A stretch of DNA of 64,000 nt from Bacteroidia bacterium (GCA_030425425.1 JAUIAO010000021.1:19625-83624); one strand, 5' to 3'; shown: positions 34,721 to 43,454, counted from the stretch's first letter. Notes: generated by a model from the letters alone, not told the origin. Translations and numbers: made by a program.

Positions 34721-35077
34721 ATGAAAAGATATCAGTCTTTTACACGCACATTGGCAATTGGCTCGAATGGGTTGGACAATGGAGGTTCGCTAGACGTTGA
34801 TAATTCATATAAAACCATTACGGGAGTTTCTATCAAAGTAATTTCTAAAGGTGGTTTAGATGAGTTTGACATTGGCTTGCAAGACAATGACAAAACCTAT
34901 TTGAACACGTCAGATTCTGAATTGGCGATGGCAGATGTTTCTGTTCCTCCAAATCACAAGTTTCTGAATGTGGATATTCCACTTAGTTCTGGACAAGGTT
35001 TGAAACTACCTATTAATACTCCAGCTATAACTACAGCGGAATTGAAAGTAAAAGTAACCTTCAGATTAGAGCGATAA
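34721..35077 (+). CDS. Small beta-rich late protein
   Basis: A 118-residue, almost entirely beta-type protein (YKTITGVSIKVISKGGLDEF, GQGLKLPINTPAITTAELKV). It has no signal peptide or membrane segment. It is followed directly by another beta-rich protein. A second coat or penton-like component is possible. Unknown family. Confidence 0.5.
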   Translation: MKRYQSFTRTLAIGSNGLDNGGSLDVDNSYKTITGVSIKVISKGGLDEFDIGLQDNDKTYLNTSDSELAMADVSVPPNHKFLNVDIPLSSGQGLKLPINTPAITTAELKVKVTFRLER

Positions 35078-35078
35078 A

Positions 35079-35576
35079 ATGTCTGAATACCTGATTAAGA
35101 ATTTTCGGAAAGTCATTACACCTATTAAGGTGAGCGTTGGGAGTGGTAAAATAGAAAAAGTCATCATTGATGATGCTATTTCTATTTCAGTAGAAAACCT
35201 CAATCCTTCGGATAATGATTCTATAGGCTATGTAGAGTTTACAGCAGACAGAAGTTTTGCTTTGCCTGTAGTCAAAACAGGAGCTAGCCGGACATTCTAT
35301 TCGTCAGATAGTATTCCATTTGCTCACAAAGAATTGTGGGTACACTTCGCAGATGAAGATGGTAATCCTGCCAGTGGCACGATGCTCATCCTTATCTACA
35401 AGCTAGTAAAGATCACCGATGTACCAGCTCCACAGGTAACTCTGGAGATCGAAAATCCTGAGCAAGTAGATGATATGGAAATCATCATTGATGACCCAAA
35501 CAATCAACACGCAGGAGACAGGCTTGAAGTACAGAGAGATCAAGAGCCAACGGAAAAATACTACTTGGATAACTAA
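35079..35576 (+). CDS. Beta-rich late protein
   Basis: A 165-residue protein, beta-rich, with an acidic C-terminal 45 residues (DDMEIIIDDPNNQHAGDRLE). It starts 1 bp after the preceding stop and its last base is shared with the next start (TAATG). Unknown family; virion component by context. Confidence 0.5.
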   Translation: MSEYLIKNFRKVITPIKVSVGSGKIEKVIIDDAISISVENLNPSDNDSIGYVEFTADRSFALPVVKTGASRTFYSSDSIPFAHKELWVHFADEDGNPASGTMLILIYKLVKITDVPAPQVTLEIENPEQVDDMEIIIDDPNNQHAGDRLEVQRDQEPTEKYYLDN

Positions 35577-35860
35577 TGTCAGGAGGGCAGCAATACATAC
35601 CAGGAACCGATGATCTGAAGCTTACTAGGACAAATGAAGATTTGACCATTAAGGCTAAAGGAGCATATGTGTTCAACGGGAACGCATTGAAAACCTTCAC
35701 ATTCGAAGATGGCATCAATGAAATTGTCATCTTCAATGAAGGTACTGCAAAATTAAATATAGCAGGGAATGTAGATCCAAATTTTGCAGGGTTCATATTT
35801 CCGGGCACACCATCGATGACATTTCGATGGAACAAAGAAGCAAACAATTACATATTCTAA
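35576..35860 (+). CDS. Small beta-rich late protein
   Basis: A 94-residue protein (SGGQQYIPGTDDLKLTRTNE ... FIFPGTPSMTFRWNKEANNY). It looks like a short beta-sandwich or fibre-base protein. Tightly coupled to both neighbours. Unknown family. Confidence 0.5.
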   Translation: MSGGQQYIPGTDDLKLTRTNEDLTIKAKGAYVFNGNALKTFTFEDGINEIVIFNEGTAKLNIAGNVDPNFAGFIFPGTPSMTFRWNKEANNYIF

Positions 35861-36183
35861 TGAAAACATTAATCTCACTATCAATCACTCTATTGCTTGC
35901 ACTAGCTGTAAGCACAGAGGTGGAAGCACAGACACAGCCAGACACAGAGTTGAATTTTATCAACATTGAAGTCATGGATTCGATTCATGTTGACACGGTA
36001 GTCACCAACAATCCACAATTACACTTCCACAAATCATTCACATTCGATGGGAAGAAATACCCAACACAGGATAGGATCTATCTCACAGATTCGGCATCCG
36101 TACGGAGCTATTGTGAACCGTACAGAGAGTCTATTTTATTGACCATACGGTATTTGGAAGGAATATTGACAGAGCAACAATAA
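35860..36183 (+). CDS. Exported late protein
   Basis: 107 residues from an ATG sharing one base with the preceding stop. It has a clear Sec signal peptide (MKTLISLSITLLLALAVSTE, cleavage near VEA-QT). The mature part is soluble with two acidic/His stretches. A secreted protein inside a virion gene cluster is unusual for a tailed phage. Unknown family. Confidence 0.55.
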   Translation: MKTLISLSITLLLALAVSTEVEAQTQPDTELNFINIEVMDSIHVDTVVTNNPQLHFHKSFTFDGKKYPTQDRIYLTDSASVRSYCEPYRESILLTIRYLEGILTEQQ

Positions 36184-36187
36184 TACT

Positions 36188-37123
36188 ATGAAAAAGACTT
36201 TTGCAATCATATTCGGGATTATACTGGCACTGACCATTTTGGCACAGCCGTTAGTAGCTCAGACTGGTAACTTCTCAACGCTGAGAGTTTACAACCTTCA
36301 TGGGTACATCAAGGCCAAGAATGATACTTTGGCAGTAGCATTTGACAAAATCCCGGCTGAAGATATAGAGGGTATAAGTGCAGCCTATACTGGTCAGTCA
36401 CCTACAACCTTAACTATAGGTGGATTGAGTGCCGGAACTGACATTGCGGATAGTTCTTTTTCCTATATTTTAGAAAAAATACTCACGCCGTATCAACCTC
36501 CTTCATTTTCAGGGTTTACCATTACCGGTCAGAGTAGCACATTAGAAGTGGGTTCTACAGTAAGCGGTACTAAAGACTTTGCATTCTCTTTTACTAACTC
36601 AGGCAATGTACAGGCCAATACTTTAGATATCTATGATGTCACCGGAGCTTCATATCTAATTACAGATGGATCTATCACGTCTCCAGTTTCGGCAGATGTA
36701 GGTACGATAACCAAAACCACTGCAACGAGTCATAGTTGGCGTGGATATGCGGAAAACACGGAATCCACACAATTTCAATCAAGTAATTACACTATAAACT
36801 GGCGTTGGCGCAGATATCACGGGTTTAGCAATGTACGAGCAGTCAACAATGCACAGGTATTGGCACTTTCCGGATCTGAGCTGAGTACTAGCAAATCATA
36901 CAGCACTACTACTGGTTCACCTACGGGCGATCAGTACTTTGTGTACGCATACCCTACATCATTTGGTACGCTATCATCTATTACGGTGAATGGCTTTCCA
37001 AGTATTGATGCATTTACACGGTTCACCTTATCAGTGACCAATACCAATGGAGTATCTACAGACTACTATGTCTACTACTCCAACAACACATTTAACTCAT
37101 CAGCAGAAATAACTTATAACTAA
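36188..37123 (+). CDS. Exported beta-rich protein, receptor-binding candidate
   Basis: A 311-residue protein: signal peptide (MKKTFAIIFGIILALTILAQ, cleavage near LVAQ), then a Ser/Thr/Gly-rich beta protein with a Trp/Arg cluster (NWRWRRYHGF). The C-terminal 120 residues resemble receptor-binding modules seen in Bacteroidota phages (YFVYAYPTSFG, VSTDYYVYYSN). It precedes the large spike-like gene by 1 bp. Confidence 0.55.
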   Translation: MKKTFAIIFGIILALTILAQPLVAQTGNFSTLRVYNLHGYIKAKNDTLAVAFDKIPAEDIEGISAAYTGQSPTTLTIGGLSAGTDIADSSFSYILEKILTPYQPPSFSGFTITGQSSTLEVGSTVSGTKDFAFSFTNSGNVQANTLDIYDVTGASYLITDGSITSPVSADVGTITKTTATSHSWRGYAENTESTQFQSSNYTINWRWRRYHGFSNVRAVNNAQVLALSGSELSTSKSYSTTTGSPTGDQYFVYAYPTSFGTLSSITVNGFPSIDAFTRFTLSVTNTNGVSTDYYVYYSNNTFNSSAEITYN

Positions 37124-37124
37124 G

Positions 37125-39350
37125 ATGAAAAGACTCATAATCCTTTTTGCATATTTAGTTTTCTTAGCCTGTCCTGAGCTTGTCGAAGGACAGGTAAAGA
37201 TTGGTTCGGATGGATCAGTACAGCCTACTGGTAATTTCTCAGCTATGCATGGTGAGTACGTAGATGGAGTACTACTGACAAAAGATACTTCAGACATTCC
37301 TGGTTATCAACTGGTGACCGATAGTACATATACTATTGTAGATGGATCTGTCTATAAATGGAATGGGAGCAATTGGGAGCTTAACAGCTTTGCCGACAGT
37401 TCATTTGTGTCTATTCAGGTTGACACAATAAAACCATTCAATAACAGTGACTATGTATATCTACATAATGGGGCTTTGGCAGATGAAGATTATACTCCAG
37501 TAGCTTATGGTGCTGGAAATATCCTATTGACGAAATCAATGAGATCAATAGATGGATCTGGTGTAACAGACATTGGTTCATCTGCTAATTATTATGATGA
37601 TGTTTATGCTGATAATTTTTATGCAGTAACTGGGGGCTATAAAATCAGCTTATCTGGAAATGGTAATTCAGATTCTTACTTCAATGGAGGTGAACTAAAG
37701 CTGAAAAATTTCAATATAAGAGAACAAAATACATTTTATAGTGATCCCACAAGAATAGGTGCTACCATACAGATGGAGCATACCAATAGTGGCACATCCG
37801 GTTTGGAGATATTAAGTTGTGGGTCTCTTGGTGGTTTATATCGACCAACATTGAACTTAGTTTCTGGAATGGGTTATGCACAGTCCATGACCGCATCAAC
37901 AGTTGATCTGATTAAAATCTACAATGCGACAACACACAAATCAGGCTTTGATTCAGCAGGAATTTATTATGTGCAAGATCAATATAAAATGCCACATGAT
38001 GATGGATCAGGTGGTCAGGTATTAACAACCGATGGACTAGGCGGTCTTACTTTTGAAAACAGGGTAAACAATCTTGAAGATGATGGAGTAAATGTGGTCA
38101 ATTCGGCTAGTGGAACAGGACGATTTCAGTGGGATGAAGTAATAGTAAACGCCGACTCAATAAGTTCTAATTCAAACCTTAAATTAGGGTCAGGCGATTC
38201 ATATATCAATCTAAACAGCAATGGTGAAGTTGATATAGTTGGTGGAAGAATCGGATATCACTTGAATATTTTTAATACTGGAAATGAAGGGGTAAATGTT
38301 GATGGTACAATATTCCAAAATGGCATTATAAAAGGAGCGGCAGTTCCCTATATAGATTGGCGACCAAAGGATTTTAGCTACAAAAGTTTAGGAGTAAGTA
38401 ATATTGCAGGTAGATGGAGGGATTTGCATCTTATTGGAGATATCTCATATTCAGCTACTTCAGCCAATACCATAACAGTATTGCAACTTGATGACAATTC
38501 AGGCAATTATACCTATGTGGTGCCTGCAAAAAATCAGAATGATACTATAGCGTTCCTTTCCGATCTTGATGGTTTAGGTGGCGGTTTATCGAATTTGGAA
38601 GATAATTCTAATAATGTAGTCAACTCAGCCACAGGGACAGGGTATTTCAATTGGGATTATATAACGCTGGATAATTACAATCTGGATATATCTCATTCGG
38701 GTGGCATAAGTACTATCAGAATTGACAACACGGGGATTAGAAACACACTACTGGATAATGTAATAGTATATGATAATTTAATTCCTCAATCTAGCGGCTC
38801 AAATAGTTTGGGTATTAATTCTGTAAGATGGGGTAAAATATATGTGGATAAAATTCACACTGATACAGTAAATATAAATGACTACACCCTACCAACCTCA
38901 GACGGCACATCCGGTCAGGTAATGACTACTGATGGTTCTGGGAATTTGAGTTTTAGTAATGTTTATGAGTCTGGCACATTCACACCAACATTCGTTAGTG
39001 AAGGAGGTGCATTATCCTCTTCATCAAGCATTTACACCTTAGTTGGTAATTTATTGACCATCAACATAACCGCTTCATTTAGTGCCAATGCAGTTGGTCA
39101 ACCTTTGCAAATCACATTACCATTTACAGTTGAAACACAATCTCCAACAGGAGCGGTCGGAATAATGGCATTTAGGGATGGTGGAGTGACTACAGATCAA
39201 AGTATGCTCACTGCATGGGTTTTAACCACAGGTACACAGTCACTTATCAGAGTAGATGAAACTGATGGTACAGATATTTTATACTCTGGACTAGGAGGAG
39301 AAACAGTATCATTTTCAGGCACATTTAGATGTGCTGATTGTACACCATAA
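37125..39350 (+). CDS. Spike/fibre-like protein
   Basis: A 741-residue protein with an N-terminal hydrophobic signal interrupted by a palindromic repeat that encodes CPELVEG. It then has repetitive beta modules: GGQVLTTDGLGGLTF and SGQVMTTDGSGNLSF, and the duplicated NLEDDGVNVVNSASGTGRF / NLEDNSNNVVNSATGTGYF. These are typical of trimeric fibre or spike proteins of Bacteroidota phages. The C-terminal 110 residues form a separate domain. Probably the host-recognition spike. Confidence 0.7.
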   Translation: MKRLIILFAYLVFLACPELVEGQVKIGSDGSVQPTGNFSAMHGEYVDGVLLTKDTSDIPGYQLVTDSTYTIVDGSVYKWNGSNWELNSFADSSFVSIQVDTIKPFNNSDYVYLHNGALADEDYTPVAYGAGNILLTKSMRSIDGSGVTDIGSSANYYDDVYADNFYAVTGGYKISLSGNGNSDSYFNGGELKLKNFNIREQNTFYSDPTRIGATIQMEHTNSGTSGLEILSCGSLGGLYRPTLNLVSGMGYAQSMTASTVDLIKIYNATTHKSGFDSAGIYYVQDQYKMPHDDGSGGQVLTTDGLGGLTFENRVNNLEDDGVNVVNSASGTGRFQWDEVIVNADSISSNSNLKLGSGDSYINLNSNGEVDIVGGRIGYHLNIFNTGNEGVNVDGTIFQNGIIKGAAVPYIDWRPKDFSYKSLGVSNIAGRWRDLHLIGDISYSATSANTITVLQLDDNSGNYTYVVPAKNQNDTIAFLSDLDGLGGGLSNLEDNSNNVVNSATGTGYFNWDYITLDNYNLDISHSGGISTIRIDNTGIRNTLLDNVIVYDNLIPQSSGSNSLGINSVRWGKIYVDKIHTDTVNINDYTLPTSDGTSGQVMTTDGSGNLSFSNVYESGTFTPTFVSEGGALSSSSSIYTLVGNLLTINITASFSANAVGQPLQITLPFTVETQSPTGAVGIMAFRDGGVTTDQSMLTAWVLTTGTQSLIRVDETDGTDILYSGLGGETVSFSGTFRCADCTP
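37169..37193. repeat. REP-like 'PELVEG' palindrome within spike gene
   Basis: CTGTCCT and AGGACAG flank GAGCTTGTCGA. This matches the widespread palindromic repeat whose translation gives PELVEG on one strand and SSGQA on the other. It is inserted in frame at the signal-peptide region of the spike gene. Confidence 0.7.
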
Positions 39351-39360
39351 AGGCTTGATT

Positions 39361-40197
39361 ATGCATTCTATAGACTACATAATTTCACGGGTATATACTG
39401 AAGAGCAAAAGGACAGATTGCTTCATTTTGACATTTGGGCAGATGGTCACCAGACCAATCAGAAAACCGAAATGACATCTGAGGAACTTAAATCTATGCT
39501 CTCTCAGATAGATGCTGATGAGGTCAAAATCAGAATGTATTGGAAATATGGCAATCAACGCCCAAGATTCATGGAAGAAATGAATATCGAAAAATCTACC
39601 ATGAATGGTGTTGAAACTCTGAAAGAACCTGTCTCAGAACCAAAAACAGCAACAACTACACATCAACAAAATTCAGGAAATATGAACAATGGACAAATGA
39701 CCATGATGGATCCAAATAATCCGCTTTCCTGGATGCTTCAGGAAAAGACCGAACAGCTCAAAGAGTTTAAGGAAAAGTACCGCGAAGCAAAGGATAAAAT
39801 TGAAACTCTTCGAAATAAGAAAGAAGAGCTTGAGAGAACCCTCATCCAGAAGGATCATGAGATAGAGAATCTTGCTGATGAGGTAGATGGAGGCAAAGGT
39901 TTGAATGGCGTTTTGAAAAATCCTGATGCTATTGAAAGTCTCGGTGGTATGGCAGAGAAAATCGCTATGGCCATCGCTGGGGCTAAATCAAATAGCAGTA
40001 CCACACATAATAATGTAGTAGTACAGGATGTTGCTGATTGGGTAGAGGATATTTCAGCAGAAGATCAAGCTTACTTCCATCAACTACTCAAAATCATAGC
40101 CAGAGGACATCATGCCGACCCTACTTTCCTACAAATGATTTTAACACAATTTCAATCACAAGTTCAATCAAACATAGCACAAAATGGCACTAATTGA
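39361..40197 (+). CDS. Coiled-coil late protein
   Basis: 278 residues from ATG 39361 (MHSIDYIISRVYTEEQKDR). Linker-rich at about 95-130, then a long coiled coil at 135-190 (EQLKEFKEKYREAKDKIETL), then a helical C-terminal domain. A scaffold, spike-base or minor virion role would fit. Overlaps the next gene by 14 bp. Confidence 0.5.
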   Translation: MHSIDYIISRVYTEEQKDRLLHFDIWADGHQTNQKTEMTSEELKSMLSQIDADEVKIRMYWKYGNQRPRFMEEMNIEKSTMNGVETLKEPVSEPKTATTTHQQNSGNMNNGQMTMMDPNNPLSWMLQEKTEQLKEFKEKYREAKDKIETLRNKKEELERTLIQKDHEIENLADEVDGGKGLNGVLKNPDAIESLGGMAEKIAMAIAGAKSNSSTTHNNVVVQDVADWVEDISAEDQAYFHQLLKIIARGHHADPTFLQMILTQFQSQVQSNIAQNGTN

Positions 40198-40381
40198 CAA
40201 CTCACAACCGCATCAAGTTTCTGTACCTGTAATGGCTAATGATCTAAGTCAGGCACAAAAAAAAGCACAGCACCTAGCAACTCTCAGCAATCTAAGTGAC
40301 AAGACTTTGAAGCTATTGGCAGAGAAGTCCACTAAGAAAGGAATTGAAGAAAAATTACAGAAGTTCAAAAATATGATATAG
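40184..40381 (+). CDS. Small helical late protein
   Basis: A 65-residue, Lys/Gln-rich helical protein (ANDLSQAQKKAQHLATLSNL). Overlaps the preceding coiled-coil gene by 14 bp and ends 1 bp before the next. Unknown family. Confidence 0.45.
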   Translation: MALIDNSQPHQVSVPVMANDLSQAQKKAQHLATLSNLSDKTLKLLAEKSTKKGIEEKLQKFKNMI

Positions 40382-40382
40382 C

Positions 40383-40850
40383 ATGTTGCTAGTAACGAAA
40401 AAAGGTTTAGGGGAAATCACATGGGAGTCTCAGCCTGACTATGATGGTTGGGGTTGGGACACCTATTGGGGTTGCGAAGAGTGGATGGCTTGGCATAAGG
40501 AGCTGAAAAGAAAATACGGTTCTGAAAAAGCCAACTACCTCTGGAAGTCCGCTTGGGACAAACAAGGATCATTCGATGCACCTCTCAACTCATGTCGTTA
40601 CAACACAACATTTGTCAATTACTTCCTGAATGAAGGAATTGATATCAGAAGCTTCATAAGTGCGCTTTTCACCAATAGCACGGAAACATTGGTGAATGCT
40701 ACTGATGCTACCAAAGAGGCTACAAGTAGTATTTCCAGTATCGGAAAGCAACTCAAATGGATTCTACCTGTAGTTGCAACAGGAGCTGTGATAGTAGGGG
40801 GATTAATGTGGTATAATAAGGCTAAGAAAGTCTCTAAACTGATTGCATGA
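40383..40850 (+). CDS. Membrane-anchored late protein
   Basis: A 155-residue protein: an N-terminal Trp-rich domain (YDGWGWDTYWGCEEWMAWHK, SEKANYLWKSAWDKQG) and a C-terminal transmembrane helix (ILPVVATGAVIVGGLMWY) with a basic end. The soluble part resembles small domains of phage structural proteins but is not assigned. Its stop overlaps the next start by 4 bp. Confidence 0.5.
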   Translation: MLLVTKKGLGEITWESQPDYDGWGWDTYWGCEEWMAWHKELKRKYGSEKANYLWKSAWDKQGSFDAPLNSCRYNTTFVNYFLNEGIDIRSFISALFTNSTETLVNATDATKEATSSISSIGKQLKWILPVVATGAVIVGGLMWYNKAKKVSKLIA

Positions 40851-41257
40851 TGAAAGCTAAGGATATCATTGGACTTGGAGTATTGGCGATAGGAGCAGGT
40901 GGAGTCACTTATTGGTTGATGAACAGAAACAATTCAGAGGTAATTGATACCAGTGGATTGGATGTAGTTGACATCAAAAAAGACACTTTGATCATGTCTC
41001 CTAAGTGGCCACTGAGAGAAGGAAGCCAAGACAATGTGACGAGTGAGCGTGTGAAAGTACTCCAAGAGGAATTGATCAAAAAAGGCGGGATTACTGCAAT
41101 GCACATCAATACCACTGGTGGAGCTGATGGTAAGTGGGGCAAAGGAACTAGCAGAGCTGTGAAAGCAGCCGGATGGCCTATGGTCATAGATGAAGCAAAG
41201 TATAACAATTTGGTTTTGAAGATTTCAAACCGATTTGAACAATTAGACTGGAACTAA
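40847..41257 (+). CDS. Membrane-anchored peptidoglycan-binding-like protein
   Basis: A 136-residue protein with an N-terminal transmembrane helix (DIIGLGVLAIGAGGVTYWL). After TSGLD (residues 35-39) comes a peptidoglycan-binding-like module (VKVLQEELIKKGG ... DGKWGKGTSRAVKAAGWP). It sits directly before two wall hydrolases, so a role in attaching the lytic machinery to murein is likely. Confidence 0.6.
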   Translation: MMKAKDIIGLGVLAIGAGGVTYWLMNRNNSEVIDTSGLDVVDIKKDTLIMSPKWPLREGSQDNVTSERVKVLQEELIKKGGITAMHINTTGGADGKWGKGTSRAVKAAGWPMVIDEAKYNNLVLKISNRFEQLDWN

Positions 41258-42015
41258 TGGCGCGATACGCACTGGCATACAATAAGATCAGACCGATACT
41301 CCACAACTATCAGGATTTTGGTAGAATGTGGGTTAGCAAAGGTGTATCCGGTTTGGATGCAGCGTTTGATCCGGCGTATGCGCTAGTGAGAAAGCATGAA
41401 GGATATTATCTAAACCATCCAGAGGACAAAGGCGGTGAAACCTACGCAGGAATTGCACGTGCATTTTATCCACTTTGGGAAGGTTGGGCGGTTTTGGATG
41501 CTTATAAAAAACAAGTTGGTGGATATCTAATGACTAACCAGATTGTTCCTGGTATGGAGCAACTGGTAAAGTCATTTTACGAAACCAAATGGCAACAAAG
41601 CAGAGCAGGTGAGATAGTGAGTCAGGATGTGGCCAACATCTTCTTTGACTTTTACATTCTCGCAGCTCGTGCAGTAGCCACTATGCAAGAAGTATTGAAT
41701 GGTATGGGGCAGAACCTGAAAGTTGACAATGCGATCGGTGCAAAAACCATTGCAGCTATCAACTCTGTGAACGCAGGTAAGCTGTATCAAAGATATAAGG
41801 ATGCGAGGATCAAATATCACAAGTCTCGAGTAGAGAGTGGTAAAGTGTCGGCGGTCTTTCTTCCTGGTTGGATCAAGCGTACCATGCAGTTTCCCGATAT
41901 CTGGTCACCATTACCAATTGCAGGTTTAGCAATAGGAACTACAGCAGCCGTGTTTGCTTTCTATCCACCTGCTAATAAATGGATTAAGAAACAATATAAA
42001 ACCTTAGTAGCATGA
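41257..42015 (+). CDS. GH108-family lysozyme with membrane anchor
   Basis: A 252-residue protein. The catalytic Glu48 lies in RKHEGYYLNHPEDKGGETYAG, the signature of glycoside hydrolase family 108 (N-acetylmuramidase). A C-terminal murein-binding part (VDNAIGAKTIAAIN) is followed by a transmembrane helix near 221-238. VSGLD at residues 30-34 precedes the catalytic domain. Family members usually lack the terminal membrane helix, so this may be a virion-associated entry enzyme rather than a free endolysin. Confidence 0.82.
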   Translation: MARYALAYNKIRPILHNYQDFGRMWVSKGVSGLDAAFDPAYALVRKHEGYYLNHPEDKGGETYAGIARAFYPLWEGWAVLDAYKKQVGGYLMTNQIVPGMEQLVKSFYETKWQQSRAGEIVSQDVANIFFDFYILAARAVATMQEVLNGMGQNLKVDNAIGAKTIAAINSVNAGKLYQRYKDARIKYHKSRVESGKVSAVFLPGWIKRTMQFPDIWSPLPIAGLAIGTTAAVFAFYPPANKWIKKQYKTLVA

Positions 42016-42509
42016 CAACACGAGGCATCAACATGAATCAACTACGAGAGTACGTAGTGACACCTGTATTAAAGCATTTAGATCCGGTAATCCCATATTC
42101 ATTGGATGCTGAAAACCTCATTCTTGGCACTATTGCCCAAGAGAGTCATGGATCTAGGTATATCCATCAATTAGGAGCCGGACCGGCTGTGGGCATGTGT
42201 CAGATGGAGCCAAACACCCATGATGATATATGGGAAAACTACATCAAGTACAACAAAGCTTTGATGGAGAAAATCAAAGTGCTCGAACTCAGTGGTTGGT
42301 ATGATGAAGCCAATGCCAAAGAAATGGCAGGTAACAATTATTATGCTGTAGCCATGTGTAGAGTTCACTACAGGAGAAAACCACAGGCATTGCCGAAGCA
42401 TGATGACATTGCTGGTATGGGAGCTTACTGGAAGAAGTACTATAACACGTATTTGGGGGCAGGAACGGTTGAGGAATTCATTGAGAACTACAATAGATTT
42501 TTGAAATAA
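42012..42509 (+). CDS. Lysozyme-like transglycosylase
   Basis: A 165-residue soluble protein. The stretch LGTIAQESHGSRYIHQLG with GPAVGMCQMEP places a catalytic Glu in a lytic-transglycosylase/lysozyme-like fold, as in Bacteroidota phages. No signal peptide. The start overlaps the stop of the GH108 gene by 4 bp. Together the two enzymes provide muramidase and transglycosylase activity. Confidence 0.7.
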   Translation: MTTRGINMNQLREYVVTPVLKHLDPVIPYSLDAENLILGTIAQESHGSRYIHQLGAGPAVGMCQMEPNTHDDIWENYIKYNKALMEKIKVLELSGWYDEANAKEMAGNNYYAVAMCRVHYRRKPQALPKHDDIAGMGAYWKKYYNTYLGAGTVEEFIENYNRFLK

Positions 42510-42519
42510 ACTAAGAACC

Positions 42520-42867
42520 ATGATTAAGAAAGTAGTAAAAGCAATCGGACAAATAGTAGTAGGAGTCATCAAGGGTGGCGGAGAAACTACACTCATCCCA
42601 TCTATCATTCGTGAATTGAAGAAATTCAAGCAAACAGGTGGATTAATTAAGCTTCTGGATACCAACGGTGACGGCAAGATTAATACGGATGACTTTAAAG
42701 GACTTACAGGCTATCTCGATGTGAATGGTGATGGTCAGTTCAACCTTAAAGATGTTCAGGATCTAAAGTGGGAGACTTTGGGTAAACTCTTAGGACTAGT
42801 GGCAGCGATGTGTACACTTCTGTACTTCGTTAGTCGCTTTGCACCTGGTTTGTTGACTTTATTGTAA
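42520..42867 (+). CDS. EF-hand-like membrane protein
   Basis: A 115-residue protein with two calcium-binding-type loops, DTNGDGKINTDDF and DVNGDGQFNLKDV, between an N-terminal amphipathic helix and a C-terminal transmembrane helix (LLGLVAAMCTLLYFVSRF). Its position after the wall hydrolases suggests a holin-like or lysis-control protein; the calcium loops are unusual for that. Confidence 0.6.
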   Translation: MIKKVVKAIGQIVVGVIKGGGETTLIPSIIRELKKFKQTGGLIKLLDTNGDGKINTDDFKGLTGYLDVNGDGQFNLKDVQDLKWETLGKLLGLVAAMCTLLYFVSRFAPGLLTLL

Positions 42868-42875
42868 GAGACTGA

Positions 42876-43139
42876 ATGGTAAAGTTGCATGAACAGGCTA
42901 ATCTGTGGCAGCTTGTATTGTCAGTAGCCTCATTACTGATCATCATCGTAGCTTCTGCATTTTCTGTAACCGAACAGGTGACCAGAAACGAAGAGAAAGT
43001 GATTGTGGTAAAGGAGGAGCTGAAAGACTTGCAGAGCAGACAGATGATTTCTGAGGATAAGATCCAGCAGAAATTAGACGAAATCCTACGTGAAATCAGA
43101 GACACAAGGATTGAGTTGGAAAAGAAAGCAGATAGATAA
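42876..43139 (+). CDS. Small membrane coiled-coil protein, spanin/holin-like
   Basis: An 87-residue protein: an N-terminal transmembrane helix (LWQLVLSVASLLIIIVASAF) followed by a charged coiled coil to the end. This is the layout of i-spanin-like or holin-associated proteins. It starts 8 bp after the EF-hand gene. Confidence 0.5.
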   Translation: MVKLHEQANLWQLVLSVASLLIIIVASAFSVTEQVTRNEEKVIVVKEELKDLQSRQMISEDKIQQKLDEILREIRDTRIELEKKADR

Positions 43140-43161
43140 CAATCACTTTAAATTTTGAAAT

Positions 43162-43407
43162 ATGAGCTTACTAGATAAGGAGACGGCCAAAGGAGCGGCC
43201 ACCATTGCAGGAGGAGTACTCCTGGCAAGCGGCATTAAGGCAGGTGTAAACATGTTGACAGGTAGCAATACTCTTAGTGGTGTGAAAACCAAGAGGAAAT
43301 CTGCCAAGAAGAAGTCAACCACTTCCAAAAAGCGAAAGCCAACAGCGAGTAAATCGACTACCAAAAGGAAGACAGGCACTCGAAGAAAGTCAAGCAAAAA
43401 GAAGTAA
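43162..43407 (+). CDS. Lys/Ser/Thr-rich basic protein, last late gene
   Basis: An 81-residue protein: a short hydrophobic N-terminal half (GAATIAGGVLLASGIKAGVN) and a C-terminal half made almost only of Lys, Arg, Ser and Thr (KRKSAKKKSTTSKKRKP). The tail is like that of the 615-residue late protein. It could bind the viral genome at a membrane. A strong terminator follows. Confidence 0.5.
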   Translation: MSLLDKETAKGAATIAGGVLLASGIKAGVNMLTGSNTLSGVKTKRKSAKKKSTTSKKRKPTASKSTTKRKTGTRRKSSKKK

Positions 43408-43424
43408 TCAAATAACCATCAAAT

Positions 43425-43454
43425 AAAAAGGCAGCATAACACCTGCCTTTTTTT
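43425..43454 (+). terminator. Terminator of late operon
   Basis: AAAAAGGCAG and CTGCCTTTTT with loop CATAACAC, then more T. It closes the 31027-43407 operon and argues that the next gene has its own promoter or depends on read-through. Confidence 0.88.

Noticed and set aside
35485..35847. A minus-strand 120-codon frame in the late operon
   Set aside because: It is antisense to tightly coupled late genes with overlapping start and stop codons.
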